NCBI GenBank assembly: GCA_021298045.1
Contig: JAJTHY010000033.1
Span: 1-6,790 of the forward strand
Direction: 5' to 3'
DNA from: Candidatus Jidaibacter sp.
GTDB lineage: Bacteria; Pseudomonadota; Alphaproteobacteria; Rickettsiales; Midichloriaceae
Length of the DNA: 6,790 nt
The translations under genes were made by a program, and so were the position numbers. How positions within the stretch are numbered: the stretch's first letter is position 1; every line of letters begins with the position of its first letter. A model generated the notes under the pieces. The model made no database searches. It saw nothing but the letters and a program-made list of their open reading frames with translations, and was not told where the DNA came from. This document shows, one piece after another, positions 1 through 6,212 of the stretch.

Positions 1-152
1 GACTATGAGTAGATGGAGCGCCACATTCACAGCGAAGATTTTAGAGGTTTTTGCTTTAAATTACAAGGTATTAATTGAAGCTTTTATCCATGTTCGTGTT
101 GTAACGCCGTTGCTTCTGAATTTTAATGCGGTCGCCCTGGATCATACTATAG
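1..152. other. Left-edge region with no supported gene
   Basis: This stretch lies downstream of the terminase stop codon. On the minus strand a frame is open from position 60 to the window edge, with a GTG at 30-28 that could start a hydrophobic peptide (MNVALHLLIV...), but no Shine-Dalgarno sequence precedes it. On the plus strand an ATG at 5 opens a 53-codon frame that ends at 166 inside the terminase gene; it has no recognisable motif and its upstream context is outside the window. I see no hairpin followed by a T-run that would serve as a terminator for the minus-strand genes, no tRNA, and no portal-protein start, which is what would normally follow a phage large terminase gene. Confidence 0.4.
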
Positions 153-1565
153 CTAAAACGCTCTGAGAGCCCTGTTCTTAATACCTTTGCTGATAGACCA
201 TTCCAAGAATTGGGAAGTGGAGTCAACCATGTCGTCGTGCTCGGCATTGGGAAAATTGGTGAGCTCTGATTCATATTCATGCAGCCAACTTGCATGTCTT
301 GGCAACAAGATGTTTCCGCTTTCAAAAAAACTAGATACCGACAAAAGCCTGGTGAATTTATCTTTGGTTGGGAGTATAGGAATTATTTGCAAATGACTGT
401 TTTTTTTCAATTCTTGAATAAGGGCTTGCCCAGATGCTTTATCTTCTATCAGAACGGCATTTGGATTATAGTTGTCAGCTGCTTTGAACAAAGCTATTTT
501 CAATTCAGGGAATTCTAACTTTTCTCTAAGAACATCAAGCAAGTAATATTTATTATCTTTAATGCCCCAGGTGGTGCAAACAGTAAAATCGTTCATCGCT
601 TTAATTTTTACTGCGCAATCCCAACTTTGATATATGAAGTCAAAAGATTTCGGTATCGTATCTGATTTTTGTAGCCATGAATATTTAATTAATCCTCCAG
701 TAAGTCTAACTGGCTCTTGCAAATATTGCGCATTAAAAGCGTAAGACCCTAGTTCAACTTTTGCCATTTCTATCTCAGAAAGGTTTTCTCGCTTAGCATT
801 AAGCAGCTCTCCAGCTTGTCTTTTATATTTGAGGGTTTCAAACTCATATGTAGTATCATCTTGTGCAATTGCAGGCAGCTTTAGATGTGTCCAATGCTTC
901 TTTTTAAGAAGATGTCCTGAGAGATCATTTGTGTGCAATCTTTGCATAACCACTACTATGCTACCACGTTTTTTGTCGTTAAGTCTGGAGCTGAAGGTTT
1001 GATCAAACCAGGTAAGTGCATGGTTGCGTTCAGCAGTGCTCTCGGCTTGTAAAGGGGTGTGAGGATCATCTACAATTAAAACATCTGCACCTTCACCGGT
1101 TAATGTTCCATCAATTGAGGTAGCGAATCGAAACCCATTTTTAGTGGTGATAAATTTGCCTTTGCTATTAGAGCCATGCCTTATTCTAGTATGCGGAAAT
1201 TGATTTTTATACCAATCGGAATTCATTATGAGGCGACATTCCTCTGAGTGCTTTAAGCTTAAGGCTTGTGAATAACTGGCAACAATTATCCGTTTACTTG
1301 GCTCCATCGCCAACAGCCAAGCGGGCCAGGCAATGCTGATAATTGTAGATTTCAATGACCTAGGAGGAATATTAATGATAAGCCTCTTTACTCTGCCTTC
1401 ACAAATGGCATTTAAATATTGAATTATTAAATCTAAATGCCAATTATCCTCAAACTTGATATTGGGATTTAAGGTTTGAAAAGTCTTGATGACAAAGCTT
1501 TTCAGATTATCATGGGTGAATTTTTCAATTGTGTCTGCAACGGTATTTTGTTTTTCTGTTTCCAT
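153..1565 (-). CDS. terL: Phage-type terminase large subunit (DNA-packaging ATPase/nuclease)
   Basis: The product is about 470 aa from the preferred start. Phage large terminases translocate DNA into a procapsid by ATP hydrolysis and cut the concatemer. The N-terminal ATPase half shows a variant Walker A, PPRSLKST (residues 67-74), and a Walker B, VLIVDDPH (162-169), followed by a VVVMQRLHTNDLSGHL segment (204-219) typical of this family. The C-terminal RNase H-like nuclease half has its acidic residues in SWDCAVK (D316), IEDKASG (D375) and AEHDDMVD (D444, D445, D448). Both halves are therefore complete and full length. The open frame extends to an ATG at 1682, but that adds 39 residues unlike the family and overlaps ruvC; the ATG at 1565 has AAGG 9 nt upstream and gives a normal N-terminus. 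The gene starts 95 nt after ruvC in the same direction. No small terminase, portal or capsid gene is visible. The Walker A differs from the GxGxGKT form I recall for the Rhodobacter-type gene transfer agent terminase, so a prophage-derived origin seems likelier. Confidence 0.93.
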   Translation of the reverse strand: METEKQNTVADTIEKFTHDNLKSFVIKTFQTLNPNIKFEDNWHLDLIIQYLNAICEGRVKRLIINIPPRSLKSTIISIAWPAWLLAMEPSKRIIVASYSQALSLKHSEECRLIMNSDWYKNQFPHTRIRHGSNSKGKFITTKNGFRFATSIDGTLTGEGADVLIVDDPHTPLQAESTAERNHALTWFDQTFSSRLNDKKRGSIVVVMQRLHTNDLSGHLLKKKHWTHLKLPAIAQDDTTYEFETLKYKRQAGELLNAKRENLSEIEMAKVELGSYAFNAQYLQEPVRLTGGLIKYSWLQKSDTIPKSFDFIYQSWDCAVKIKAMNDFTVCTTWGIKDNKYYLLDVLREKLEFPELKIALFKAADNYNPNAVLIEDKASGQALIQELKKNSHLQIIPILPTKDKFTRLLSVSSFFESGNILLPRHASWLHEYESELTNFPNAEHDDMVDSTSQFLEWSISKGIKNRALRAF

Positions 1566-1574
1566 ATCCTGGTA

Positions 1575-1580
1575 CCTTTT
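1575..1580 (-). promoter_or_regulatory. Ribosome binding site deciding the terminase start
   Basis: On the minus strand AAAAGG (1580-1575) lies 9 nt before the ATG at 1565. A second AGGA (1570-1567) is only one nucleotide from the ATG and is too close to act. This supports 1565 over the upstream in-frame ATG at 1682, which lies within the 3' end of ruvC. Confidence 0.5.
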
Positions 1581-1660
1581 TATGGCAGAATACTCAAGAA
1601 TCTTGCATTGCTGGAAGTGCGTGGAGAAAAATATTTTGAAATTTGGTATAATTGTCTGGC

Positions 1661-2158
1661 TCAACAATGCAATCCATGGCATACGGCGATTGCTAGTGCA
1701 TCTGATTCGTCTTCATTTCTGATTGCAACACCAGGCAATATGATACTAAGCATTCTACTTACCTGATCTTTTGGTGCGCTTCCATTACCAACTAATGTCT
1801 TTTTCACAGTTTTTGCAGGGTATTCGGTAAGTTCAACTCCACAGGCATTAGCGGTTACCATTGCAGCCCCGCGGGCGTGTGCAAGCTTAAGAGAAGAAGA
1901 GTAATTCTTATTGACGTAAGTTTCTTCAATCGCGGCGCTGCTTGTATTGTGATCTAGTATTATGGTATTTAAATTCTTGTGTATTTCACCAAGGCGTTCA
2001 GCTAGGGGCTTCTTGCTATTTGTATTAATCACCCCCGATGCAACATATGATATAGTGCCTGAGTTTATCTCAATTACAGCCCAACCGGTATGGCGCAAGC
2101 CAGGGTCTATGCCTAAAACACGTATCTTAGTCTTTTGCGAGTTTCGTAAGTAGCTCAT
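1661..2158 (-). CDS. ruvC: Crossover junction endodeoxyribonuclease RuvC
   Basis: RuvC is the dimeric Holliday-junction resolvase that nicks branched DNA processed by RuvAB during recombinational repair. The 165-aa product is close to the usual length (E. coli 173). All four catalytic acids can be seen: D18 in VLGIDPGLRHTGWA, E78 in AAIEETYVNKN, and D150 and D153 in the C-terminal EDESDALAIAVCH motif. The basic LAHARGAA and YPAKTVKKTLVGNG segments (92-99 and 113-126) are also typical. The ATG at 2158 lies inside the 3' end of yebC in another frame, giving a 32-nt overlap; no strong Shine-Dalgarno precedes it, so translation is probably coupled to yebC. The conserved core begins near residue 12, so a slightly later non-ATG start cannot be excluded. 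The usual partners ruvA and ruvB are not next to it; a phage terminase gene follows instead. Confidence 0.97.
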   Translation of the reverse strand: MSYLRNSQKTKIRVLGIDPGLRHTGWAVIEINSGTISYVASGVINTNSKKPLAERLGEIHKNLNTIILDHNTSSAAIEETYVNKNYSSSLKLAHARGAAMVTANACGVELTEYPAKTVKKTLVGNGSAPKDQVSRMLSIILPGVAIRNEDESDALAIAVCHGLHC

Positions 2159-2876
2159 CTGGCAATTGGAAATTTCCTATAACATTCTGAACATCGTCGC
2201 AATCTTCCAATGCGTCAAGCATTTTAAGTAATTTTTCACCTTCTTCAACACTTAGCATTTGTAGGGTATTTGGTTTCCAGGTTAAATTAGCAGACTCTGG
2301 CATACCGAATTTGCCCTCTAAAAATTCCCTAACGTTATTTAGTTGATCGGGTTCGCAGTATATTTGATGTTGATATTCATCAGATTCGCAATCTTCCGCT
2401 CCAGCCTCAATCACAGCTTCAAACAGTTCATCAGCCGAGCCAACAGAAGCGGGGTAAGAAATTGATCCAACGCGGGTAAACATAAAGCTTACGCTGCCAG
2501 ATTCGCCAAGGTTGCCGCCATATTTTGTGAAGGAAGACCTAACCTCTGAAGCGGTTCGATTGCGATTGTCAGTTAAGGCCTCAACTATAATTGCAATTCC
2601 AGCAGTGCCATAACCTTCGTAACGGATTTCCTCGAAGTTATCACCTTCAGCTGGGTTACTAGCCTTGTTTACAGCTGCGGTTATTCTGTCCTTAGGCACA
2701 TTGGCAGCACGTGCTGCATACATAGCTGTTCTTAAGCGTGAATTACTGTCTGGGTCTGGCCCAGATTTAGCCGCTACCATAACCTCGCGCAAAAGCTTGG
2801 TGAACATTTTTGCTCTTTTTGCGTCCTGCGCACCTTTGCGGTGCATAATATTTTTAAACTGTGAATGCCCTGCCAT
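2127..2876 (-). CDS. yebC: YebC/TACO1 family protein
   Basis: This is a full-length (249 aa) member of the YebC/TACO1/PmpR family of cytosolic proteins. Some members are described as DNA-binding transcriptional regulators; mitochondrial TACO1 is a translational activator, and recent work links the family to relief of ribosome stalling. The role here is therefore not settled. Hallmarks are the N-terminus MAGHSQFKNIMHRK (canonical MAGHSKWANIKHRK), YEGYGTAG (86-93), TDNRNRTASEVR (102-113), GGNLGESGSVSFMF (120-133) and LEDCDDVQNVIGNF (223-236). A short tail after the last motif (about residues 237-249) overlaps the ruvC start. The start is fixed by the conserved N-terminus, yet the bases just before it (TATAAGTATAAA) carry no Shine-Dalgarno sequence. 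The yebC-ruvC order is common in alphaproteobacteria. It is divergent from the isomerase gene across a 127-nt spacer. Confidence 0.97.
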   Translation of the reverse strand: MAGHSQFKNIMHRKGAQDAKRAKMFTKLLREVMVAAKSGPDPDSNSRLRTAMYAARAANVPKDRITAAVNKASNPAEGDNFEEIRYEGYGTAGIAIIVEALTDNRNRTASEVRSSFTKYGGNLGESGSVSFMFTRVGSISYPASVGSADELFEAVIEAGAEDCESDEYQHQIYCEPDQLNNVREFLEGKFGMPESANLTWKPNTLQMLSVEEGEKLLKMLDALEDCDDVQNVIGNFQLPDELLTKLAKD

Positions 2877-2889
2877 TTTATACTTATAA

Positions 2890-2929
2890 ATTTTACACTC
2901 ATATTAATCACAACTCAAACAGTTATCAA
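2890..2929 (-). promoter_or_regulatory. Candidate promoter(s) for yebC-ruvC-terL
   Basis: Two sigma70-like pairs can be read on the minus strand, each with a 17-nt spacer. The first is TTGATA (2929-2924, 5 of 6 to consensus) with TAATAT (2906-2901, 4 of 6). The second is TTGAGT (2918-2913, 4 of 6) with TAAAAT (2895-2890, 5 of 6). The second would start transcription about 7 nt before the yebC ATG, giving an almost leaderless mRNA, which fits the lack of a Shine-Dalgarno sequence. The region is AT-rich, so chance matches are possible. Confidence 0.4.
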
Positions 2930-2951
2930 ACAAAAAAATCGTTGCTATAAA
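2923..2951 (+). promoter_or_regulatory. Candidate promoter for the cyclophilin gene
   Basis: TTATCA (2923-2928, 4 of 6 to TTGACA) is followed after 17 nt by TATAAA (2946-2951, 5 of 6 to TATAAT). Transcription would start near 2958, leaving a leader of roughly 45 nt before the ATG at 3004. The -35 overlaps the TTGATA -35 of a candidate yebC promoter on the other strand, so the two directions might compete for polymerase. Confidence 0.45.
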
Positions 2952-3003
2952 TGGAAGGTTGAGGCAAAATCCGGATCGTAATTAATGGAAACAGGTATGT
3001 TCT

Positions 3004-3585
3004 ATGATCAAAACTTTTATAACTGCGCTTACGTTATTTATAACAACTGCGTTTTCGGCAGCTGCTACGCCTGCGCCTACGGATCATGCGCTGCAATCTA
3101 ATAAGGGAGACAATATGTACGTAATAGAATTAAAAGATGGTAATGTTGTGGTTGAGCTATATCCAGAAAAAGCGCCAGAGCATGTTAAAAGATTTAAGCA
3201 ATTAGCTGATGAAGGCTTCTACAACGGCATTGTGTTTCATAGAGTTATTGATGGCTTTATGGTGCAAACTGGTGACCCTACAGGCACCGGCATGGGCGGC
3301 AGCAAACTTCCAGATCTAAAAGCTGAATTCAACGATATTAAGCATGTGAGAGGAGTGCTTTCTATGGCTAGAAGTGCAAACCCTAATAGTGCAAACAGTC
3401 AGTTCTTTATTATGCTTGCTGATTCTCCGCATTTGGATGGGCAATATACAGCTTTTGGCCGCGTAGTTTCTGGCATGGAATTTGTTGATAAAATCAAAAA
3501 GGGTGACAAATACCAAAATGGTTCAGTTATAAATCCAGATAAGATGATAAAAGTTCATGCTCATGAAGTAAAAGATAACCATTAA
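3004..3585 (+). CDS. ppiA: Cyclophilin-type peptidyl-prolyl cis-trans isomerase with signal peptide
   Basis: Cyclophilins catalyse cis-trans isomerisation of Xaa-Pro bonds and help proteins fold. The 193-aa product starts with a signal peptide: MIK, a hydrophobic core of about 16 residues, and an Ala-rich end (SAAA, residues 18-21) suited to signal peptidase I, so the mature form should be periplasmic. The cyclophilin domain runs from about residue 38 to the end, with FHRVIDGF (78-85, catalytic Arg80), MVQTGDP (86-92), MARS (121-124), NSQFFI (131-136) and HLDGQYTAFG (143-152). The ATG at 3004 has AGG 8 nt upstream. Met38 (codon at 3115) is preceded by a much stronger Shine-Dalgarno sequence and marks the start of the conserved domain, so a cytosolic 156-aa form is possible. 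The gene lies 170 nt upstream of valS on the same strand. The symbol follows the periplasmic E. coli homologue; the family call is firm, the symbol less so. Confidence 0.95.
   Translation: MIKTFITALTLFITTAFSAAATPAPTDHALQSNKGDNMYVIELKDGNVVVELYPEKAPEHVKRFKQLADEGFYNGIVFHRVIDGFMVQTGDPTGTGMGGSKLPDLKAEFNDIKHVRGVLSMARSANPNSANSQFFIMLADSPHLDGQYTAFGRVVSGMEFVDKIKKGDKYQNGSVINPDKMIKVHAHEVKDNH
3103..3117 (+). promoter_or_regulatory. Strong internal ribosome binding site inside the cyclophilin gene
   Basis: AAGGGAGA (3103-3110) stands 4 nt before an in-frame ATG at 3115-3117 (Met38). Its match to the anti-Shine-Dalgarno sequence is better than that of the annotated start (AGG only). Initiation here would give a 156-aa protein consisting of just the cyclophilin domain, without the signal peptide. 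Confidence 0.5.
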
Positions 3586-3588
3586 GGG

Positions 3589-3597
3589 TGGTATATA
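3589..3597 (+). promoter_or_regulatory. Weak extended -10 candidate upstream of valS
   Basis: TGGTATATA (3589-3597) resembles an extended -10 (TGnTATAAT), with 4 of 6 hexamer matches and no good -35. It would place a transcript start near 3604, at the edge of the inverted repeat described next. Read-through from the cyclophilin gene is an equally good way to express valS. Confidence 0.2.
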
Positions 3598-3604
3598 CTC
3601 CGTT

Positions 3605-3706
3605 AATTTGAAAAATTGGAGCGTCGCATCTAACTTCTCCGCATCCGCACCTATTAATATAGGCTTACGGTGCTCTCCATTGTTGCCCCTCCCACTTTTT
3701 CAAATT
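3605..3706. repeat. 102-nt imperfect inverted repeat (structured spacer element)
   Basis: The left arm AATTTGAAAAATTGGAG (3605-3621) pairs with the right arm CTCCCACTTTTTCAAATT (3689-3706): 11 perfect base pairs, one mismatch, then TGG/CCA and AG/CT around a single bulge. Inside is a second hairpin, CCTAT-TAAT-ATAGG (3650-3663), extended by GCA/TGC across a bulge, or alternatively replaced by GCACC/GGTGC (3647-3651 with 3669-3673). A competing small hairpin (3598-3621) pairs CTCC with GGAG and AATTT with AAATT around a GAA loop, and excludes the long stem. The element could be a palindromic repeat of the kind scattered in rickettsial genomes, a small RNA on either strand, or a leader structure before valS. 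I do not recognise 4.5S, tmRNA or RNase P signatures in it. It is not a standard intrinsic terminator. Confidence 0.6.
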
Positions 3707-3743
3707 TCCTGTCGTCTATATCTTTTGCCAAGTCTTAATTTAT

Positions 3744-3750
3744 GAGAGGT
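3744..3750 (+). promoter_or_regulatory. Ribosome binding site of valS
   Basis: GAGAGGT (3744-3750) lies 5 nt before the ATG at 3756, a good Shine-Dalgarno sequence that supports this start. Confidence 0.7.
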
Positions 3751-3755
3751 ATAAA

Positions 3756-6209
3756 ATGTTTGATTCTAAATATGACCACCTGAAAACAGAGCCAAAGTGG
3801 CAAGCTCGCTGGCTTAGTTCTGGTCTTTACAATTGGGACGTGGAAGAAGCGAGAGAGAAATCGTTTGTAATAGATACTCCGCCACCTACGGTATCTGGCT
3901 TATTGCACATGGGGCACGTATTTAGTTATACACAAACAGACTTTGTTGCGCGTTTCAAAAGGATGATGGGATTCAATGTATTTTACCCAATTGGGTTTGA
4001 TGACAACGGCCTTGCCACTGAGCGCCTAGTTGAAAAGATTAAGGACATCAAAGCTGGGCAAATGCACCGAGAAGACTTCCGAAAAATTTGCGAAGAAGTT
4101 GTGGAAGAGGCTGAAGAAGAATTTCGAGGTCTTTTCCGTGAGATTGCGCTTAGTGTGGATTGGCGCCAGGAGTACCGAACCGTTAGTGGTAAGGTATCAA
4201 AAATTTCACAAATGTCTTTTATAGATTTAGCTAGGCGCAGATTCGCCGAGCGCAGATTAGCACCAACCTTCTTTGATATCGTGGACCGCACGGCGATAGC
4301 TCAAGCAGAAATAGAAGATAAAGAAAAACAAGGCGTGATGAACGATATAGTCTTCAAAACAGAAGATGGAGAAGATATCGTAATTGCAACCACCAGGCCA
4401 GAGCTTATATGTGCTTGTGTTGCGGTATTTTACCACCCTGAAGATGAACGCTATCAACATTTAGCTGGTAAAAATGCCATTACTCCGATATTTGGCATTA
4501 AAGTGCCAATTATTGCTGACCATGAAGTAGCAATTGAAAAAGGCACAGGTCTTGTTATGTGCTGTACTTTTGGAGACATTCAAGATATCACTTGGTGGCG
4601 TAGACATAATCTTCTGCTCAAACAAGTTATCAATACAAACGGTAGAATGGTTGATGCTGGCGCTTACACTGATATGTCTATTAAGGAAGCCAGAAGCAAA
4701 ATTATAGAAGAACTTAAAGCAGCTAAATTGCTAATAAAGGAAACGCAAGTAACTCAATTTGTTAAGTGTGCAGAGCGCTCTGGTGCGCCACTGGAGATAA
4801 TACCGACTCAACAATGGTATATAAAAGTTATTGACCAAAAAGAGGCGCTGCTTGAAAAAGGGCGTGCTTGCCAGTGGAATCCCGATTATATGAGGGTTAG
4901 ATATGAAAATTGGGTCAACGGTCTTAACCAGGATTGGTGCATATCTCGTCAGCGATATTTTGGGGTGCCTTTCCCAGTTTGGTATTCTAAGCGGGCAGGG
5001 GAAGAGGGTAAAATTTTGCTTGCAGATCTTGATCAGTTGCCTTGTGATCCTACCATTTCACTTCCTAAGGGTTATACTGCAGAAGAAGTGGTTGCTGAAA
5101 CGGACGTAATGGATACTTGGGCTACCAGTAGCTTAACCCCGCAGATAAACGCGAGCGGTATAAACGATGAATTTTTAGTTGATGGTGAAAGATTTAGTAA
5201 GTTATACCCAGCAGACTTAAGGCCACAGGCGCATGAGATTATCCGCACTTGGTCTTTCTACACAATTGCAAAGTCACTTTTACACGCAAACTCTATCCCT
5301 TGGAAAAGCCTCATGATTAGTGGTTGGTGTTTGGCTTCTGACAAAACTAAAATGAGTAAATCTAAAGGTAATGTAGTAACGCCGAAGGCTCTGATAGTGG
5401 AAAAGGGTGCAGATGCCGTGCGGTATTGGGCTTCCAATTCCAAGCTTGGGGTTGATATAGCGTATTCTGATGATGTTTTTAAAAGCGGCAACAGACTTAT
5501 AACCAAGCTTTGGAATGCATCGAAATTTGTTAGCATCCACTTAAAGAATATTAGTGGAGCGGTTAGTACGCCAAAGCAGGATGTAGAATCTGGCATTATA
5601 TTTGAAGACGCAGATTTGTGGGTACTGTCTCGCCTGCATCAGGTTATTGAGCAAGCGACAGAACTTTTTGAGAAATTAGATTATGCGGATGCGCGCGGAG
5701 TTATCGAAGAATTTTTCTGGAAAGATTTGTGCGATAACTATTTAGAATTGATCAAGGTTCGTATTTACAATGAAGCTTTGGAAAATCATAAATCTCGACA
5801 AAGTGCCATCTATTGTTTGCACCATGTGCTTAAAACTATTTATCATCTATTCGCCCCATTTATGCCATATGTAACTGAGGAGCTGAATGAAGTGATGTTT
5901 GGTGGCCCTTCTGTGCACATGCGTGGTTCTTGGCCTAAGTTAGAGTCTTACTTGCTTGATGCAGATAAACTGAAAATGGGAGAAGATGTTGCAGTAATTT
6001 TAGAATTGGTGCGTAAGTATAAGTCCATTAATAACCTATCCCTTAAAACTACTCTTGCTCAAGTTATTTACGAGGGCTGTAGGTTGTCTGATTCAATAGC
6101 AAATGACTTGAAAAATGCGGCAAATGCAAATACTTTGGTAGAAGCAGCTGTGACGGAAGCAACCTTAGCATCAGATGATAGTAAATATAAGGTGAAGATA
6201 GTAGCTTAA
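3756..6209 (+). CDS. valS: Valyl-tRNA synthetase, archaeal/rickettsial type
   Basis: This class I synthetase charges tRNA-Val and edits mischarged threonine. The 817-aa product is complete. It contains the HIGH-type motif HMGH (51-54) in PPPTVSGLLHMGH, the CP1 editing domain with ATTRPE (211-216) and GTGLVMCCTFGDIQD (263-277), NQDWCISRQRYFGVPFPVWY (391-410), DVMDTWATSSLTPQ (450-463), the KMSKS loop (532-536) and a C-terminal anticodon-binding helical domain with APFMPYVTEEL (700-710). The GLNQDWCISRQRYFG and SSLTPQI forms and the short length identify the archaeal-like type 2 enzyme; bacterial type 1 enzymes such as E. coli ValRS (951 aa) end in a coiled-coil domain, which is absent here. Rickettsiales are known to carry this type, thought to be gained by horizontal transfer. 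A zinc-type knuckle usual in relatives appears reduced: CAERSGAPLE (338-347) has Ser342 where I would expect Cys. A good ribosome binding site precedes the start, and def follows after 3 nt. Confidence 0.97.
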   Translation: MFDSKYDHLKTEPKWQARWLSSGLYNWDVEEAREKSFVIDTPPPTVSGLLHMGHVFSYTQTDFVARFKRMMGFNVFYPIGFDDNGLATERLVEKIKDIKAGQMHREDFRKICEEVVEEAEEEFRGLFREIALSVDWRQEYRTVSGKVSKISQMSFIDLARRRFAERRLAPTFFDIVDRTAIAQAEIEDKEKQGVMNDIVFKTEDGEDIVIATTRPELICACVAVFYHPEDERYQHLAGKNAITPIFGIKVPIIADHEVAIEKGTGLVMCCTFGDIQDITWWRRHNLLLKQVINTNGRMVDAGAYTDMSIKEARSKIIEELKAAKLLIKETQVTQFVKCAERSGAPLEIIPTQQWYIKVIDQKEALLEKGRACQWNPDYMRVRYENWVNGLNQDWCISRQRYFGVPFPVWYSKRAGEEGKILLADLDQLPCDPTISLPKGYTAEEVVAETDVMDTWATSSLTPQINASGINDEFLVDGERFSKLYPADLRPQAHEIIRTWSFYTIAKSLLHANSIPWKSLMISGWCLASDKTKMSKSKGNVVTPKALIVEKGADAVRYWASNSKLGVDIAYSDDVFKSGNRLITKLWNASKFVSIHLKNISGAVSTPKQDVESGIIFEDADLWVLSRLHQVIEQATELFEKLDYADARGVIEEFFWKDLCDNYLELIKVRIYNEALENHKSRQSAIYCLHHVLKTIYHLFAPFMPYVTEELNEVMFGGPSVHMRGSWPKLESYLLDADKLKMGEDVAVILELVRKYKSINNLSLKTTLAQVIYEGCRLSDSIANDLKNAANANTLVEAAVTEATLASDDSKYKVKIVA

Positions 6210-6212
6210 TTT

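Noticed and set aside
1..60. Minus-strand open frame running off the left edge, with a GTG at 30
   Set aside because: Only about 10 codons remain after the GTG and there is no ribosome binding site; it may be the start of the next gene but cannot be supported.
5..166. Plus-strand 53-codon frame at the left edge (MSRWSATFTAKILEV...)
   Set aside because: No recognisable motif, the upstream context is missing, and its 3' end overlaps the terminase gene antisense; too short to separate from chance.
71..325. 84-codon minus-strand frame overlapping the terminase 3' end, considered as a frameshifted continuation
   Set aside because: The terminase already ends shortly after its last nuclease motif (HDDMVD), as expected for the family, so no missing C-terminus needs explaining.
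1566..1682. N-terminal 39-residue extension of the terminase from the ATG at 1682
   Set aside because: It overlaps the ruvC 3' end, is unlike the family N-terminus, and the ATG at 1565 has a better placed Shine-Dalgarno sequence.
3605..3706. Inverted repeat considered as an intrinsic terminator of the cyclophilin gene, or as an SRP (4.5S) RNA or T-box leader
   Set aside because: The loop is far too large and no T-run follows the stem; the SRP GGAA-tetraloop/AGCAG signature and T-box motifs are absent, and T-boxes are not expected in this group.
3725..3755. TTGCCA (3725-3730) with TATAAA (3750-3755) as a valS promoter
   Set aside because: The -10 would abut the ATG and overlap the ribosome binding site, leaving no room for a transcript start upstream of the gene.
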